From the NCBI GenBank assembly GCA_035576005.1, contig DATLXH010000158.1:1-38530 (forward strand): 38,530 bases of DNA, in the 5' to 3' direction. The notes beneath the pieces were generated by a model, which made no database searches, had not been told where the DNA came from, and was given only the letters and a program-made list of their open reading frames with translations. Source of the stretch: DATLXH01 sp035576005. GTDB taxonomy: Bacteria > Acidobacteriota > Thermoanaerobaculia > Gp7-AA8. Below, in pieces: positions 25,979-33,700 of the stretch (the first letter of the stretch is position 1; each line of letters starts with the position of its first letter). Both the position numbers and the translations under genes were made by a program.

Positions 25979-26509
25979 ATGGCGGTCCGTGGGACTGCCT
26001 TCGACAATGCGAGGTGGGAAGTGTCGCACCGCTATGTGACGGGACAGATTGATCGGGCAACCCATCGAACCGTGGTCACGCATCAACTTTCTCGCAATCT
26101 GAAGGTCGGCGTGGAATGGAATCAACGGGTGAACGAAGTTGGCTTCGTCGCAAACTGGCGAGCTCTATCGGAGTCAGGGCGACGCCCGGCGATCGTTTTC
26201 GGAACGAGCTCGGATCGTATTGGAACGCCCGAGGGACAATCGTACTTTGTGACGATGAGCAAGAGCCTGCATCACGAGACCGGACTGCCAATCGCACCGT
26301 ATGTTGGTGCCAGCTACAGCGGCTACGAGGACCGCATACTGGTTCCCTTCGGACTCAATGTGGCGTTGGGGAACCACTGGTCTGCTCTCCTTATCAACGA
26401 TGGTGTTCACTCACATCTCTCAACGACCTACGCGTGGAACCGGTTCGCATTCACTCTGCTGGCGATTGAGCGAAAGGACGCGGGAGTGACGGTGGGAGCG
26501 CGGTTCTAA
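25979..26509 (+). CDS. Putative outer-membrane beta-barrel protein in the YHS-thioredoxin operon
   Basis: A 176-residue protein not assigned to a family. It is rich in alternating hydrophobic/polar stretches with aromatic ends (WEVSHRYVTGQ, LKVGVEWNQRVNEVGFVANW, APYVGASYSGYEDRI, RFAFTLLAIE) and ends in VGARF, the pattern of a small beta barrel with a C-terminal aromatic. No signal peptide is visible at the only in-frame ATG, and a stop codon lies 13 bases upstream, so the 5' end may be truncated or shifted. It follows the small YHS gene by 21 bases and likely belongs to the same transcript. A role in metal uptake or surface exposure is a guess from context. Confidence 0.6.
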   Translation: MAVRGTAFDNARWEVSHRYVTGQIDRATHRTVVTHQLSRNLKVGVEWNQRVNEVGFVANWRALSESGRRPAIVFGTSSDRIGTPEGQSYFVTMSKSLHHETGLPIAPYVGASYSGYEDRILVPFGLNVALGNHWSALLINDGVHSHLSTTYAWNRFAFTLLAIERKDAGVTVGARF

Positions 26510-26563
26510 CTCGCCATCCTCACAGCTCATCCCTACCGACAAGCAAGATTCTCAAGGTTCGGC

Positions 26564-28075
26564 GTGGAGCGCCGGCTTCCAGCCGGCCGTACCGCCGGCA
26601 TCTTGCCGGCTGTTGTTGGGGTGATCGCGGCCGGCTGGAAGCCAGCGATACGGCCGCCTGGAAGGCGGCGCTCCAAGGCCTACGAGCTGCGCTTCGAGAC
26701 GACTCGTTTAGACTACCGCGGTGTTACTCGTTCGGGCGCGGTCATAGGGAAGGGGGAGAATCTGATTCCAGGAAAACTACTGGCTCTTGCGTGCCTGCTG
26801 GTTACTTTGCCGGCCACCGTCACTGGTGTCACCAATGACGAGCTGGTCGAGCGGATTCGCAGAGACGGCAAAGCACATGTTGTCGTGACTCTGCGTCCAT
26901 CCCAGAGTCTGTCCCCACTTTCTCGGTCGGCGGACATCCAGTCGTCGGATGGCTTTGAGGTCGTTGCCAGGTTCAGACATCTCTCTGCCATCGCCGGCCT
27001 GGTCGACGGCGCAGGCCTCGAGAAGCTGCTGCGTGATGATCGGGTTGAACGCATTGATCTCGACGTAGGTGGTGGAGGAGGGATGGTTGAAAGCCTTCCC
27101 CTTGTCGGAGGGAACATCGTGCAGCTCAAAGGGATCTCGGGTAGGGGGGTGACGGTCGCCGTTCTGGACACCGGCGTCAATCGGAATCACCCGGCCCTTC
27201 AGGGACGAGTTGCTGATGAGCAGTGTTTCTGCCGGAACAGCGACGGGAGTGGTTGCTGTCCGAACGGCCAGACGACGCAGAGTGGATCAGGTGCCGCAGC
27301 CGACGATCATGGCCACGGGACCAATGTAACCGGGGTGATCGCTTCGAGCGGGGCAGGAGCGCCGGTGGGAATGGCGCCCGGAGTCGACATCATCGCGGTG
27401 AAAGTCCTCGATCGGAACAACCGCTTTGTGGCGACGTCGCAGATTCTTTCCGGCCTCGACTGGCTCATCGAAAATCATCCCGAGGTCCGTGTCGTGAACA
27501 TGAGCCTCCTCACCGAAGCACACTTTCCAGGTCATTGTGACAACGTCGCGGCCTACACTCGGACCTTCGCCTTGGCGATCAATGTGTTGCGGCAGCGTGG
27601 CGCATCGGTGTTCGCCTGCAGCGGCAACACAGGGTCGTTAAGCTCCATCGGTGTGCCCGCGTGCATTCAAAACAGCATCTCGGTCGGAGCGGTTTACGAC
27701 AGCAGCTTCGGCAGCTATAGCGGGTTCTGCACGGATACTGCGATTACGGACAAGGTGACCTGTTTCAGCGATTCGAGCACAACTCTCGATCTGCTCGCTC
27801 CCGGCTCACGGATCGTATCCGCAGGCCGCGGGGTTGCGACTTCCACCTACTCCGGTACATCACAGGCATCTCCTCACGCTGCCGGAGCGGCCGCGTTGAT
27901 GCTGGAAATCAACCCCGGCCTCAACCCCGATCAGATCGAGGCACTGCTGAAAACTTCGGGCAGGAGCGTGGTAGATCAAAGGACTGGTGTGGCGTTCCCT
28001 CGGATCGATGTTGCGGCAGCGGCCGAGGCCGCCACACCTGTCAGAGGGCCTCGCCGGCGCGCGGTGCGGAGGTAG
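26564..28075 (+). CDS. Exported S8-family (subtilisin-like) serine protease
   Basis: A subtilisin-like protease with its triad intact: D202 in AVLDTGVNRNHP, H251 in HGHGT and S433 in GTSQAS (numbered from 26564). An inhibitor-like propeptide precedes the catalytic domain (~90-170). Cysteine-rich CFCRNSDGSGCC suggests disulfides. The C-terminus has an arginine-rich tail, VRGPRRRAVRR. The ATG at 26564 lies inside a palindromic GC-rich repeat, so residues 1-~66 are probably not natural protein. The signal peptide is ~70-88 (GKLLALACLLVTLPATVTG). A strong ribosome site AGGGGGAG at 26751-26758 precedes CTG (26762) and ATT (26765), but no in-frame ATG, GTG or TTG follows it. The conventional start is kept here only because nothing better exists. 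Confidence 0.88.
   Translation: MERRLPAGRTAGILPAVVGVIAAGWKPAIRPPGRRRSKAYELRFETTRLDYRGVTRSGAVIGKGENLIPGKLLALACLLVTLPATVTGVTNDELVERIRRDGKAHVVVTLRPSQSLSPLSRSADIQSSDGFEVVARFRHLSAIAGLVDGAGLEKLLRDDRVERIDLDVGGGGGMVESLPLVGGNIVQLKGISGRGVTVAVLDTGVNRNHPALQGRVADEQCFCRNSDGSGCCPNGQTTQSGSGAAADDHGHGTNVTGVIASSGAGAPVGMAPGVDIIAVKVLDRNNRFVATSQILSGLDWLIENHPEVRVVNMSLLTEAHFPGHCDNVAAYTRTFALAINVLRQRGASVFACSGNTGSLSSIGVPACIQNSISVGAVYDSSFGSYSGFCTDTAITDKVTCFSDSSTTLDLLAPGSRIVSAGRGVATSTYSGTSQASPHAAGAAALMLEINPGLNPDQIEALLKTSGRSVVDQRTGVAFPRIDVAAAAEAATPVRGPRRRAVRR
26565..26675 (+). repeat. GC-rich palindromic (REP-like) repeat
   Basis: The outer arms TGGAGCGCCG and CGGCGCTCCA are perfect inverted copies, and inside are several GCCGGC hairpins (GCCGGCTTCCAGCCGGC). 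Such units are widespread intergenic repeats in GC-rich bacteria. It lies directly upstream of the S8 protease, and its translation forms the doubtful N-terminus of that frame. Confidence 0.75.
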
Positions 28076-28148
28076 TTCCGCGAACTGATTGTCAAGCACG
28101 CCGCGCTCTATTGTGTAGTGCCGATGGTTCATTACTCCTTTCGAAGAA

Positions 28149-29498
28149 TTACATCCGCGGGATGATCGACACGCCGAACTGCAGCTCAAAGTCGGAGTCG
28201 AGGTGCACATTGCCCATGACCCATCCCTCGGTCTTGATGGACGTCTCGACGAACGTGCTCACCCGCTGAGAGAGGGGCGAGTCGAGACGCAGACCAATGA
28301 GGCCGCCCGGTCGTCCCTGGTCGGTCCTGAAACGAAGCTCGTCGGGCTGGCTCCAGACTGAGAGTCGCGGCGAAGCGGACAACTCCCTGCCGGCAATCTC
28401 GAGTGGAACCTTCACCAACTCGATGTCTACGCCGGGAAAGGACTGCTCGTTGTTCGAGTAGCTGTGAAATGTCACTGCCACGTTCCTTCCTCCGCGGCTC
28501 ATCAACACGTTCAGATCCAGGGTGTATCCGAACGGCGTTAATAAATGTCCCGCCGTCGCGTTCCAGCGTGTCGAGCCGGTTTTCCAGGCGTCGATCCCGA
28601 AAAGATGCGGGTCAGCGAGGTTGACGTACTGAAGCTTTCCCTGGCGATCGAGAAAGCTTCGCTCTTCCTCTGTCAGCATGTCGGGCGTGATGTAGCGGCG
28701 GATGCCGACGCCCGAGGGGTGAATTCCTCGGGCGGTATACGGCTCTTCGCGCCGAGACATGTCGTAGATCCAGGCGGTGAAGTCATGGCCCGCGAAGTCG
28801 CGCCTCGGGATGTCCGTGCCCTCGTCGCGCTCAGACTCGCGAGTGTCGGTGATGACGTCGGAGGAGGTCGCGGAACCGACGTAGCCGGCCGAAGAGACTT
28901 TCACGAGCCAGTAAAGAGGTCGATGAAATCCACCTGTCGGACGGAAGAACGTATTGCGCTGGAGTCGCTGCACGAGCGCGTACTCCCCTTCAATGCCCGC
29001 GACGTGAAGGCGCGCGAGATCGGCCGGATGATCACGCTTGAGGCGGACGAGGTCGTCATCCTTCACGCGACTGACGTAGATCGCGTCTTCGCCTATCGCA
29101 AATTTGTAGACGTCGTTGAAGCTGCCGATCCCGCGGTTGCTCATCACGGCCCGGTGGAACTCCTCGTGAAGCCAGACGTCGCTCAGCGGCATTGGCGCGA
29201 CAAGAGTCACGCCGATATCGAACAGGCCCACCAGCCACTTCGAGAGGCGTGGACGTTTCTTCAGCGAGTCGCCGAGGATGTCATGGGCGACTTCGTAGAA
29301 GCCGGCGCTCAGCGCGACCGACTGCGACATGGAGGGAGGACGGAAGCCGTCCGCGAAGTTGTCACTGTCGACGACAGGGAGATCGACGACTGGGGGTTGA
29401 TTGGTTTGGGCTGTGGCAGTTCGGGTTGGGATTGCCGTGAAGAGAAACACGAAAGTACAGATGATCGCTGGAGTGCGTGCGGAGTTGTACAGGTTCAT
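28149..29498 (-). CDS. Exported protein with a HEEFH metalloprotease-like motif and barrel-like C-terminus
   Basis: A 449-residue exported protein; the signal peptide is at ~10-30 (AIICTFVFLFTAIPTRTATAQ). A hydrophobic stretch at ~88-105 precedes W-L-H111-E112-E113-F114-H115-R, which fits the HExxH zinc motif. A candidate third ligand, E170 or E172, lies in HVAGIEGEYALV. The C-terminal ~150 residues are rich in alternating strands with aromatic residues (YTLDLNVLMS, VAVTFHSYSNN, GLIGLRLDS, VHLDSDFELQFGVSII), as in an outer-membrane barrel. I cannot name a family. An envelope zinc peptidase anchored in or near the outer membrane is the best guess, and zinc binding is inferred from the motif alone. 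The start has only GAGAAA as a possible ribosome site. Confidence 0.65.
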   Translation of the reverse strand: MNLYNSARTPAIICTFVFLFTAIPTRTATAQTNQPPVVDLPVVDSDNFADGFRPPSMSQSVALSAGFYEVAHDILGDSLKKRPRLSKWLVGLFDIGVTLVAPMPLSDVWLHEEFHRAVMSNRGIGSFNDVYKFAIGEDAIYVSRVKDDDLVRLKRDHPADLARLHVAGIEGEYALVQRLQRNTFFRPTGGFHRPLYWLVKVSSAGYVGSATSSDVITDTRESERDEGTDIPRRDFAGHDFTAWIYDMSRREEPYTARGIHPSGVGIRRYITPDMLTEEERSFLDRQGKLQYVNLADPHLFGIDAWKTGSTRWNATAGHLLTPFGYTLDLNVLMSRGGRNVAVTFHSYSNNEQSFPGVDIELVKVPLEIAGRELSASPRLSVWSQPDELRFRTDQGRPGGLIGLRLDSPLSQRVSTFVETSIKTEGWVMGNVHLDSDFELQFGVSIIPRM

Positions 29499-29954
29499 AG
29501 AGTTTCTCGATTTGACTCGCTCTTACGTTCTGCTCGGTCGTAGTTTCGGCACCATTGGTTAGCAGCGTATGCGTCGCGAGACTTTGACGCCCCGCTCCCT
29601 GATCGCTTCGCTCTCTTCCCTCTCCCCGCCGGGGAGAGGGATATTGATTCGCTCGGCGTTGAATGCTCCGCGGAGAATAAAACTCACTGATGTGAGGTTC
29701 CTCCATCCGATCCGCGCTTTTGCTTCTGCTGCAGTTTCCCCGCCTTCAGCCTTAGTCTCTCGATCGGATCGACATCGACGCGCTTGCAGTTCTGCCCATG
29801 GGCATTCTGTTTATCGGTAGCGCAGGTTCGATGTCGTTAATCGTGCCGGCTCTCAGTTGTGAGAGCGGTTGCTCCCGGAGTCCCGCGTGTCAAGCGAGCG
29901 GCTCCTGTACGCGATTGCCGATATCGCTTTAACGATCAGACATAAGGAATCACC
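29499..29954. other. Intergenic region between divergent genes, with two hairpins
   Basis: About 455 bases between the HEEFH gene (minus) and the helicase gene (plus). It contains a 10-bp-arm hairpin at 29618-29640 (CCCTCTCCCC, three-base loop, GGGGAGAGGG), a common dispersed hairpin of GC-rich bacteria. A smaller hairpin lies at 29849-29866 (GCTCTCA/TGAGAGC) in the likely 5' leader of the helicase gene. Leaders of cold-induced helicases are often structured; here this is only suggested. No coding sequence is evident. Confidence 0.6.
29618..29640 (+). repeat. Perfect hairpin CCCTCTCCCC/GGGGAGAGGG
   Basis: Ten-base arms with a GCC loop. No T-run follows on either strand, so it is not a typical intrinsic terminator. 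The sequence type is a dispersed intergenic hairpin found in many genomes. Confidence 0.7.
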
Positions 29955-31415
29955 ATGCCATTTCGTGCACTGGGCCTAGGGCCCAAGCTTCTCAAATCCA
30001 TTCAGGAGGCGGGCTACACCGAGCCGACTCCCATTCAATCCAAGGCCGTTCCCCTCGTCCTAACAGGGCGCGATGTCATTGGAATCGCTCAGACAGGCAC
30101 TGGAAAGACGGCCGCGTTCGTTCTTCCGATGCTCGAGCTGATGTCGCAGAAAGGGTCGGCATCAGGCCGCCGCTCAATTCGCGGTCTCATCCTCACGCCG
30201 ACACGTGAGCTTGCCGCGCAGATCGACGAGAACATCCGTCAGTACGCCAGCCATCTCCATCTTCGTTTCGCGACGATCTACGGCGGAGTCGGGGAGAACC
30301 CACAGATTCAGGCCCTACGCTCGGGCGTGGAGATCGTTGTTGCCACCCCGGGTCGTCTCATTGACCTCATGGGGCAGGGTCATGTGAATTTCAACGACCT
30401 CGAGATTCTCGTTCTCGATGAGGCAGATCGCATGCTGGACATGGGGTTCCTCCCACAGATCCGGCGCGTTCTCCAGGCGGTGCCGAAGAAGCGGCAGACG
30501 CTGCTCTTCTCCGCTTCCTTTTCTCCGGAGATCGAAAAAATCTCTGCTGAATTTCTCTCGAACGCGAGCCTCGTGCAGATCGGCAAACGGGCAAATCCGG
30601 CGGAGTCGGTCACGCAGCTGGTTTACGAGGTACCGAAACACCTCAAGATCTCACTGCTTCTTCATCTGCTCGAGGACAAGTCCCTCGATTCCGTGCTCGT
30701 GTTCTCACGGACCAAGCATGGTGCCGACAAGATCGCGCGCAAGCTCATCGCCGCCAACGTCACGACCGCAACGCTGCACTCGAACAGAAGTCAGAATCAG
30801 CGATTGCTGGCCTTGAAAGGCTTTAAGGCAGGGACTTTCCGCGTACTCGTCGCTACGGACATCGCGGCTCGTGGCATCGACGTCGACGGCATCTCTCATG
30901 TTGTGAACTTCGACTTCCCGCCGCAGCCCGAGGACTACGTGCATCGCATCGGGCGCACAGGGCGTGCTCATGCAATCGGCGATGCGATCAGCTTCATAAC
31001 CTCCGAGGATCACTCGACGCTTCGTGCGCTCGAGCGATTCATTGGACGGGGCATTCCGAGGAAACAGGCCGAAGGATTTGATTACAACAGCAAGGCTGGG
31101 GACGATCTGTCGGACCGTCCAAGAGCGCCGCGCGGAGCATCCGGCCCACGCAGGAATGCACAGCCGCGAAGCGAGGCGGCCCGGCCTCCGTCAGGCCGCC
31201 AGTATCGAGGGGGAGCGGGGCAGCCGTCGCCGCGAACGCAGTGGGAGTACGAGCAGCCGAGGGCGGCTGCTTCGGGTAGCGCCAGACCTCATCCGACCCG
31301 CAGCTCTACCAGCCCGGCGGCTCCTGCCCGCGAATTCCGTCCCGCGTTCCGCTCGTCGACGAGCGCTCCGGCAGGCACGAATCCGGGTGGCAGAAGCCGC
31401 GGTCAGGGACGCTAG
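29955..31415 (+). CDS. DEAD-box RNA helicase, RhlE-like
   Basis: A 486-residue ATP-dependent RNA helicase. It has the Q motif TPIQ, motif I GTGKT (48-52), Ia PTRELAAQ, Ib TPGRLID, motif II DEAD (155-158), motif V ATDIAARGID and motif VI HRIGRTGRA. Motif III reads SAS (186-188) instead of the usual SAT, a conservative change. After the core (~375) comes a ~110-residue disordered tail rich in Arg, Ala, Pro, Ser and Gly, as in RhlE-type proteins, probably for RNA binding. The ATG has AAGGA upstream. It acts in RNA remodelling, often ribosome assembly or cold adaptation. It stands alone as a transcription unit; an inverted repeat (31428-31477) follows it. Confidence 0.93.
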   Translation: MPFRALGLGPKLLKSIQEAGYTEPTPIQSKAVPLVLTGRDVIGIAQTGTGKTAAFVLPMLELMSQKGSASGRRSIRGLILTPTRELAAQIDENIRQYASHLHLRFATIYGGVGENPQIQALRSGVEIVVATPGRLIDLMGQGHVNFNDLEILVLDEADRMLDMGFLPQIRRVLQAVPKKRQTLLFSASFSPEIEKISAEFLSNASLVQIGKRANPAESVTQLVYEVPKHLKISLLLHLLEDKSLDSVLVFSRTKHGADKIARKLIAANVTTATLHSNRSQNQRLLALKGFKAGTFRVLVATDIAARGIDVDGISHVVNFDFPPQPEDYVHRIGRTGRAHAIGDAISFITSEDHSTLRALERFIGRGIPRKQAEGFDYNSKAGDDLSDRPRAPRGASGPRRNAQPRSEAARPPSGRQYRGGAGQPSPRTQWEYEQPRAAASGSARPHPTRSSTSPAAPAREFRPAFRSSTSAPAGTNPGGRSRGQGR

Positions 31416-31427
31416 AAAGCGTTTGCT

Positions 31428-31477
31428 CCGGGACATGGAGTCTCCAGTTGCTCTCCATGTCGCTCTCCATGTCCCGG
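31428..31477 (+). terminator. Inverted repeat after the helicase gene, possible terminator
   Basis: CCGGGACATGGAG (31428-31440) pairs with CTCCATGTCCCGG (31465-31477), 13 bases perfect, with a 24-base loop that holds a further partial copy of CTCTCCATGTC. It lies 13 bases after the helicase stop. No U-run follows, so a Rho-independent role is uncertain. Confidence 0.5.
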
Positions 31478-31601
31478 CATCGGATTCGCCCCGTCGATGA
31501 GGTGAAGCTGTGCAATCCCGCGTTGAAGAGCTGGCAGGATTGATTGAATATTTATTTATAGACGTATCAGGTGTAGAATCGGCCCCCTTCCGAGGTTCTT
31601 C

Positions 31602-32276
31602 ATGGCCATTCAGGACTACCGTTCCAGCCAGCGCTTTCTGACCGAGCCTCCCCTCCACGCGGTGGTCGGAAGAGTTGATGTGTCGATCTGCAACGTCGGC
31701 GTTCAGGGCATTCAGATCGAGCACGCCGACCCCCTTGCTCCCAACCATGAATGCACGCTGGCCTTCATTCTGCCGCAGAGCAGAGAGGTCATCCATGTAA
31801 CGGGAGTTGTCATGTGGAGTGAGATGTTCCGGCGGGATGGCAAGTACCTTTATCGGTCGGGTCTCCGAATCGACAGCTCGGCCGGTACGGCGTTGCGACC
31901 GGCGCTCGAGAATCTCCTCGACGCGGGGCTTGCGAGGCCCGACACGGACTCTCTCGAGCGAAAGAAGCTTGCCATCCAGAAGAAATCCACCCAGGTCGCT
32001 GGACAGATGTTCGTCCGTCCCGCGACCCCGAATGCCTCGAATGAGGAAGTGGAGAGAATTCAGGAAGCGGCCCGGCGGCTCTTGAGCACTCCTGATGAAA
32101 TTGCACGATGGAGCGCCGTCGGTCAGGCGCATCTGAGTGGTGGTCTGGCATCGGCGAGCCCCACTGGTCCGGGCGATCTCATGCTGGTGCTGGCGGTCTG
32201 GGAGTATCTCGACCGCGCCAGCGAGCTGCGAACCATCGCGAGCGTTCTGCAGCGCGCCTCCATCGAGCGACGCTAG
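31602..32276 (+). CDS. PilZ-domain protein (possible c-di-GMP effector)
   Basis: A 224-residue cytosolic protein. The N-terminal ~100 residues resemble a PilZ domain: an RxxxR motif (R7-S-S-Q-R11), the strand DVSICNVGVQGIQIEHADPL, where the second motif (D/N)xSxxG appears as NVGVQG, and the closing GVVMW and YRSGLRI. The first motif is good; the serine of the second is lost, so c-di-GMP affinity may be weakened. The C-terminal half is helical and unrecognised. A GAGG ribosome site precedes the ATG, and an AT-rich patch (31540-31560, unusual for this DNA) upstream probably contains its promoter. A diguanylate cyclase is encoded at 16270-17232 in the same window. Confidence 0.75.
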   Translation: MAIQDYRSSQRFLTEPPLHAVVGRVDVSICNVGVQGIQIEHADPLAPNHECTLAFILPQSREVIHVTGVVMWSEMFRRDGKYLYRSGLRIDSSAGTALRPALENLLDAGLARPDTDSLERKKLAIQKKSTQVAGQMFVRPATPNASNEEVERIQEAARRLLSTPDEIARWSAVGQAHLSGGLASASPTGPGDLMLVLAVWEYLDRASELRTIASVLQRASIERR

Positions 32277-32807
32277 GGGACAGTCCTCAGAAGGGATGGG
32301 ACTCGGCGGAGAAGGTCTCGACCTGGGCCGCCGGATGTCTGCCGTCGAAGACGGCGCAAGATTCGTAGCAACGTCGGCATCCTCAGCCGTCACCAGCCCG
32401 GGTCGCGAGCGACAGAGATGCCGCGAAAACAATCTCCTCCTACAACCGATTCTGCCGCCCGCCTATGCGGGCTGGGGGAGTCCGGGCGCCCCCAACACCC
32501 GGCTGAAGCCGGGTGCTATGGATCTTGCGCCGCCTTCGGCGGCTGGAAGCGGCGAGAGAGGTCCCTCGCCTCCCGTCCCTCCGCCCAGGCTCTGGACGAC
32601 ATCCTCGAATCTTTTTCCTGACCCCGGCAACTTGACGTGACCAGTTCTAACGAAGCGCCATCGGACGCAGTCGAGTGTTAGCCCGTGTGAGCTGTTCAAT
32701 CTACGAAGTCGTGCCCGCCGGTCGCGATACGCGACCACCCGCTGCGGGAGGGGCGGTCGCGCTCGCTCAGGCGGTTGTTGTCGTCACAACCCGTGTGCCC
32801 GAATCGA
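32277..32807. other. Non-coding region with REP-like hairpins
   Basis: About 530 bases between the convergent PilZ and DUF937 genes. It holds two strong hairpins, ACCCGGCTGAAGCCGGGT (32497-32514) and GCCGCCTTCGGCGGC (32529-32543), in a GC-rich stretch typical of dispersed intergenic repeats. Either could stop transcription from both sides. Open frames are short and unlike real genes. Confidence 0.6.
32497..32543 (+). repeat. Two adjacent GC-rich hairpins (REP-like)
   Basis: CCCGGC-TGAA-GCCGGG and GCCGCC-TTC-GGCGGC, fourteen bases apart. They are hairpins with tetra- and triloops between convergent genes, possibly serving as a bidirectional terminator. Confidence 0.65.
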
Positions 32808-33437
32808 CTACGCTCTGCGGCCGCCGCCGCCGAGGATTCCGCCGAGAACTCCGGTCCCGATTCGTGCGATGTCGTCCATGATCTGCCCATCTTTGTTCAT
32901 GTCGAAGAGGCCACCGAGTCCAGCGGCCTCTGGAGCGCGACGCTCGATCTCGGCACGCTCGTTCTGAAGGACGCCAGGAAGTTGTTGCGCACCCATTCCC
33001 TGTTGCCGTTTCATGCGTCCCAGCCCCGCCATGACCAGGGGGGCCAGCATCATGAGAAGCTGACTGACCTGCTGTGTCGACATGCCCGTAGCGCGACCGA
33101 CACCCTGTTCAATGGGCGCCTGCCGTCCGCCAAGAATGTGGCCGAGAATCTTCGCGCCGGCGCCTCCGGCACCAGAGCCGGCTCCGCCCATGCCGAACAG
33201 GCTCGAGACATTGTCAAGAAGGGCGCCGTCATGGTCTTCGCCCAGAGCCTGATCCAGAGCCTGGGCCCCGGCCGGCTGCGCTGCGTTACTGGCGAGTCCT
33301 CCGAGCAGGATCGGCAGCGCCATCGAGATTGCGTTGGATGTGGTGTTTGCGTCGGTTCCAAGCTGGCTGCTGATGTCGTCGATGGTACCGCCCTGAAGTT
33401 GACCGCCGATCATGTCGAGTAATGAGTTTGCGTTCAT
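32808..33437 (-). CDS. DUF937-family protein with an EF-hand-like loop
   Basis: A 209-residue protein of the DUF937 type: MNANSLLDMIGGQLQGGTID, TSNAISMALPILLGGLASNA, then a glycine-rich middle (GMGGAGSGAGGAGAK) and VSQLLMMLAPLVMAGLGRM. Near the C-terminus DMNKDGQIMDDI fits the 12-residue EF-hand calcium loop (D-x-N-x-D-G-x-I-x-x-D). No signal peptide. The function of the family is unknown; the repeated amphipathic Gly/Ala segments suggest oligomerisation. Repeat copy 5 sits 55 bases upstream of its ATG and may carry or disturb its promoter. Confidence 0.8.
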   Translation of the reverse strand: MNANSLLDMIGGQLQGGTIDDISSQLGTDANTTSNAISMALPILLGGLASNAAQPAGAQALDQALGEDHDGALLDNVSSLFGMGGAGSGAGGAGAKILGHILGGRQAPIEQGVGRATGMSTQQVSQLLMMLAPLVMAGLGRMKRQQGMGAQQLPGVLQNERAEIERRAPEAAGLGGLFDMNKDGQIMDDIARIGTGVLGGILGGGGRRA

Positions 33438-33492
33438 TGAAGTCTCCTTGTGTGGAAGTCACTCTGCAGAGGGGATACCAGAGGACATCGAT

Positions 33493-33678
33493 TTAACCCG
33501 CATTTCTCACAGACCTTCGCCGCGAGACGACGGATAGCGGCCTGTCTCGTTCGTTGCTCGGCAATTTCGCTCCTAGACATAGTGTCGACTATGCCTTCGT
33601 CGCAAAATGGCCATGCGACTCGCATCCAAGCCACTCTCCGCCGTCTCACGACAAAGGTCTGTGAGAAATGCGGGCTAA
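33493..33678 (+). repeat. 185-bp palindromic repeat, copy 5 (full length)
   Basis: A complete copy with ends TTAACCCGCATTTCTCACAG and CTGTGAGAAATGCGGGCTAA. A few inner substitutions (TCGTTCGTTGCTCGG, CTAGACATAG, ATGGCCATGCGACT) set it apart from the closely similar copies 1, 2, 3 and 6. It lies between two minus-strand genes, after the M20 amidohydrolase and before the DUF937 gene. Confidence 0.95.
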
Positions 33679-33700
33679 GCGTATGTCTGTGAGCGGTACT

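Noticed and set aside
29618..29640. Intrinsic terminator at the CCCTCTCCCC/GGGGAGAGGG hairpin
   Set aside because: No T-run on either strand, and it lies between divergent genes where no terminator is needed. It is better seen as a dispersed hairpin.
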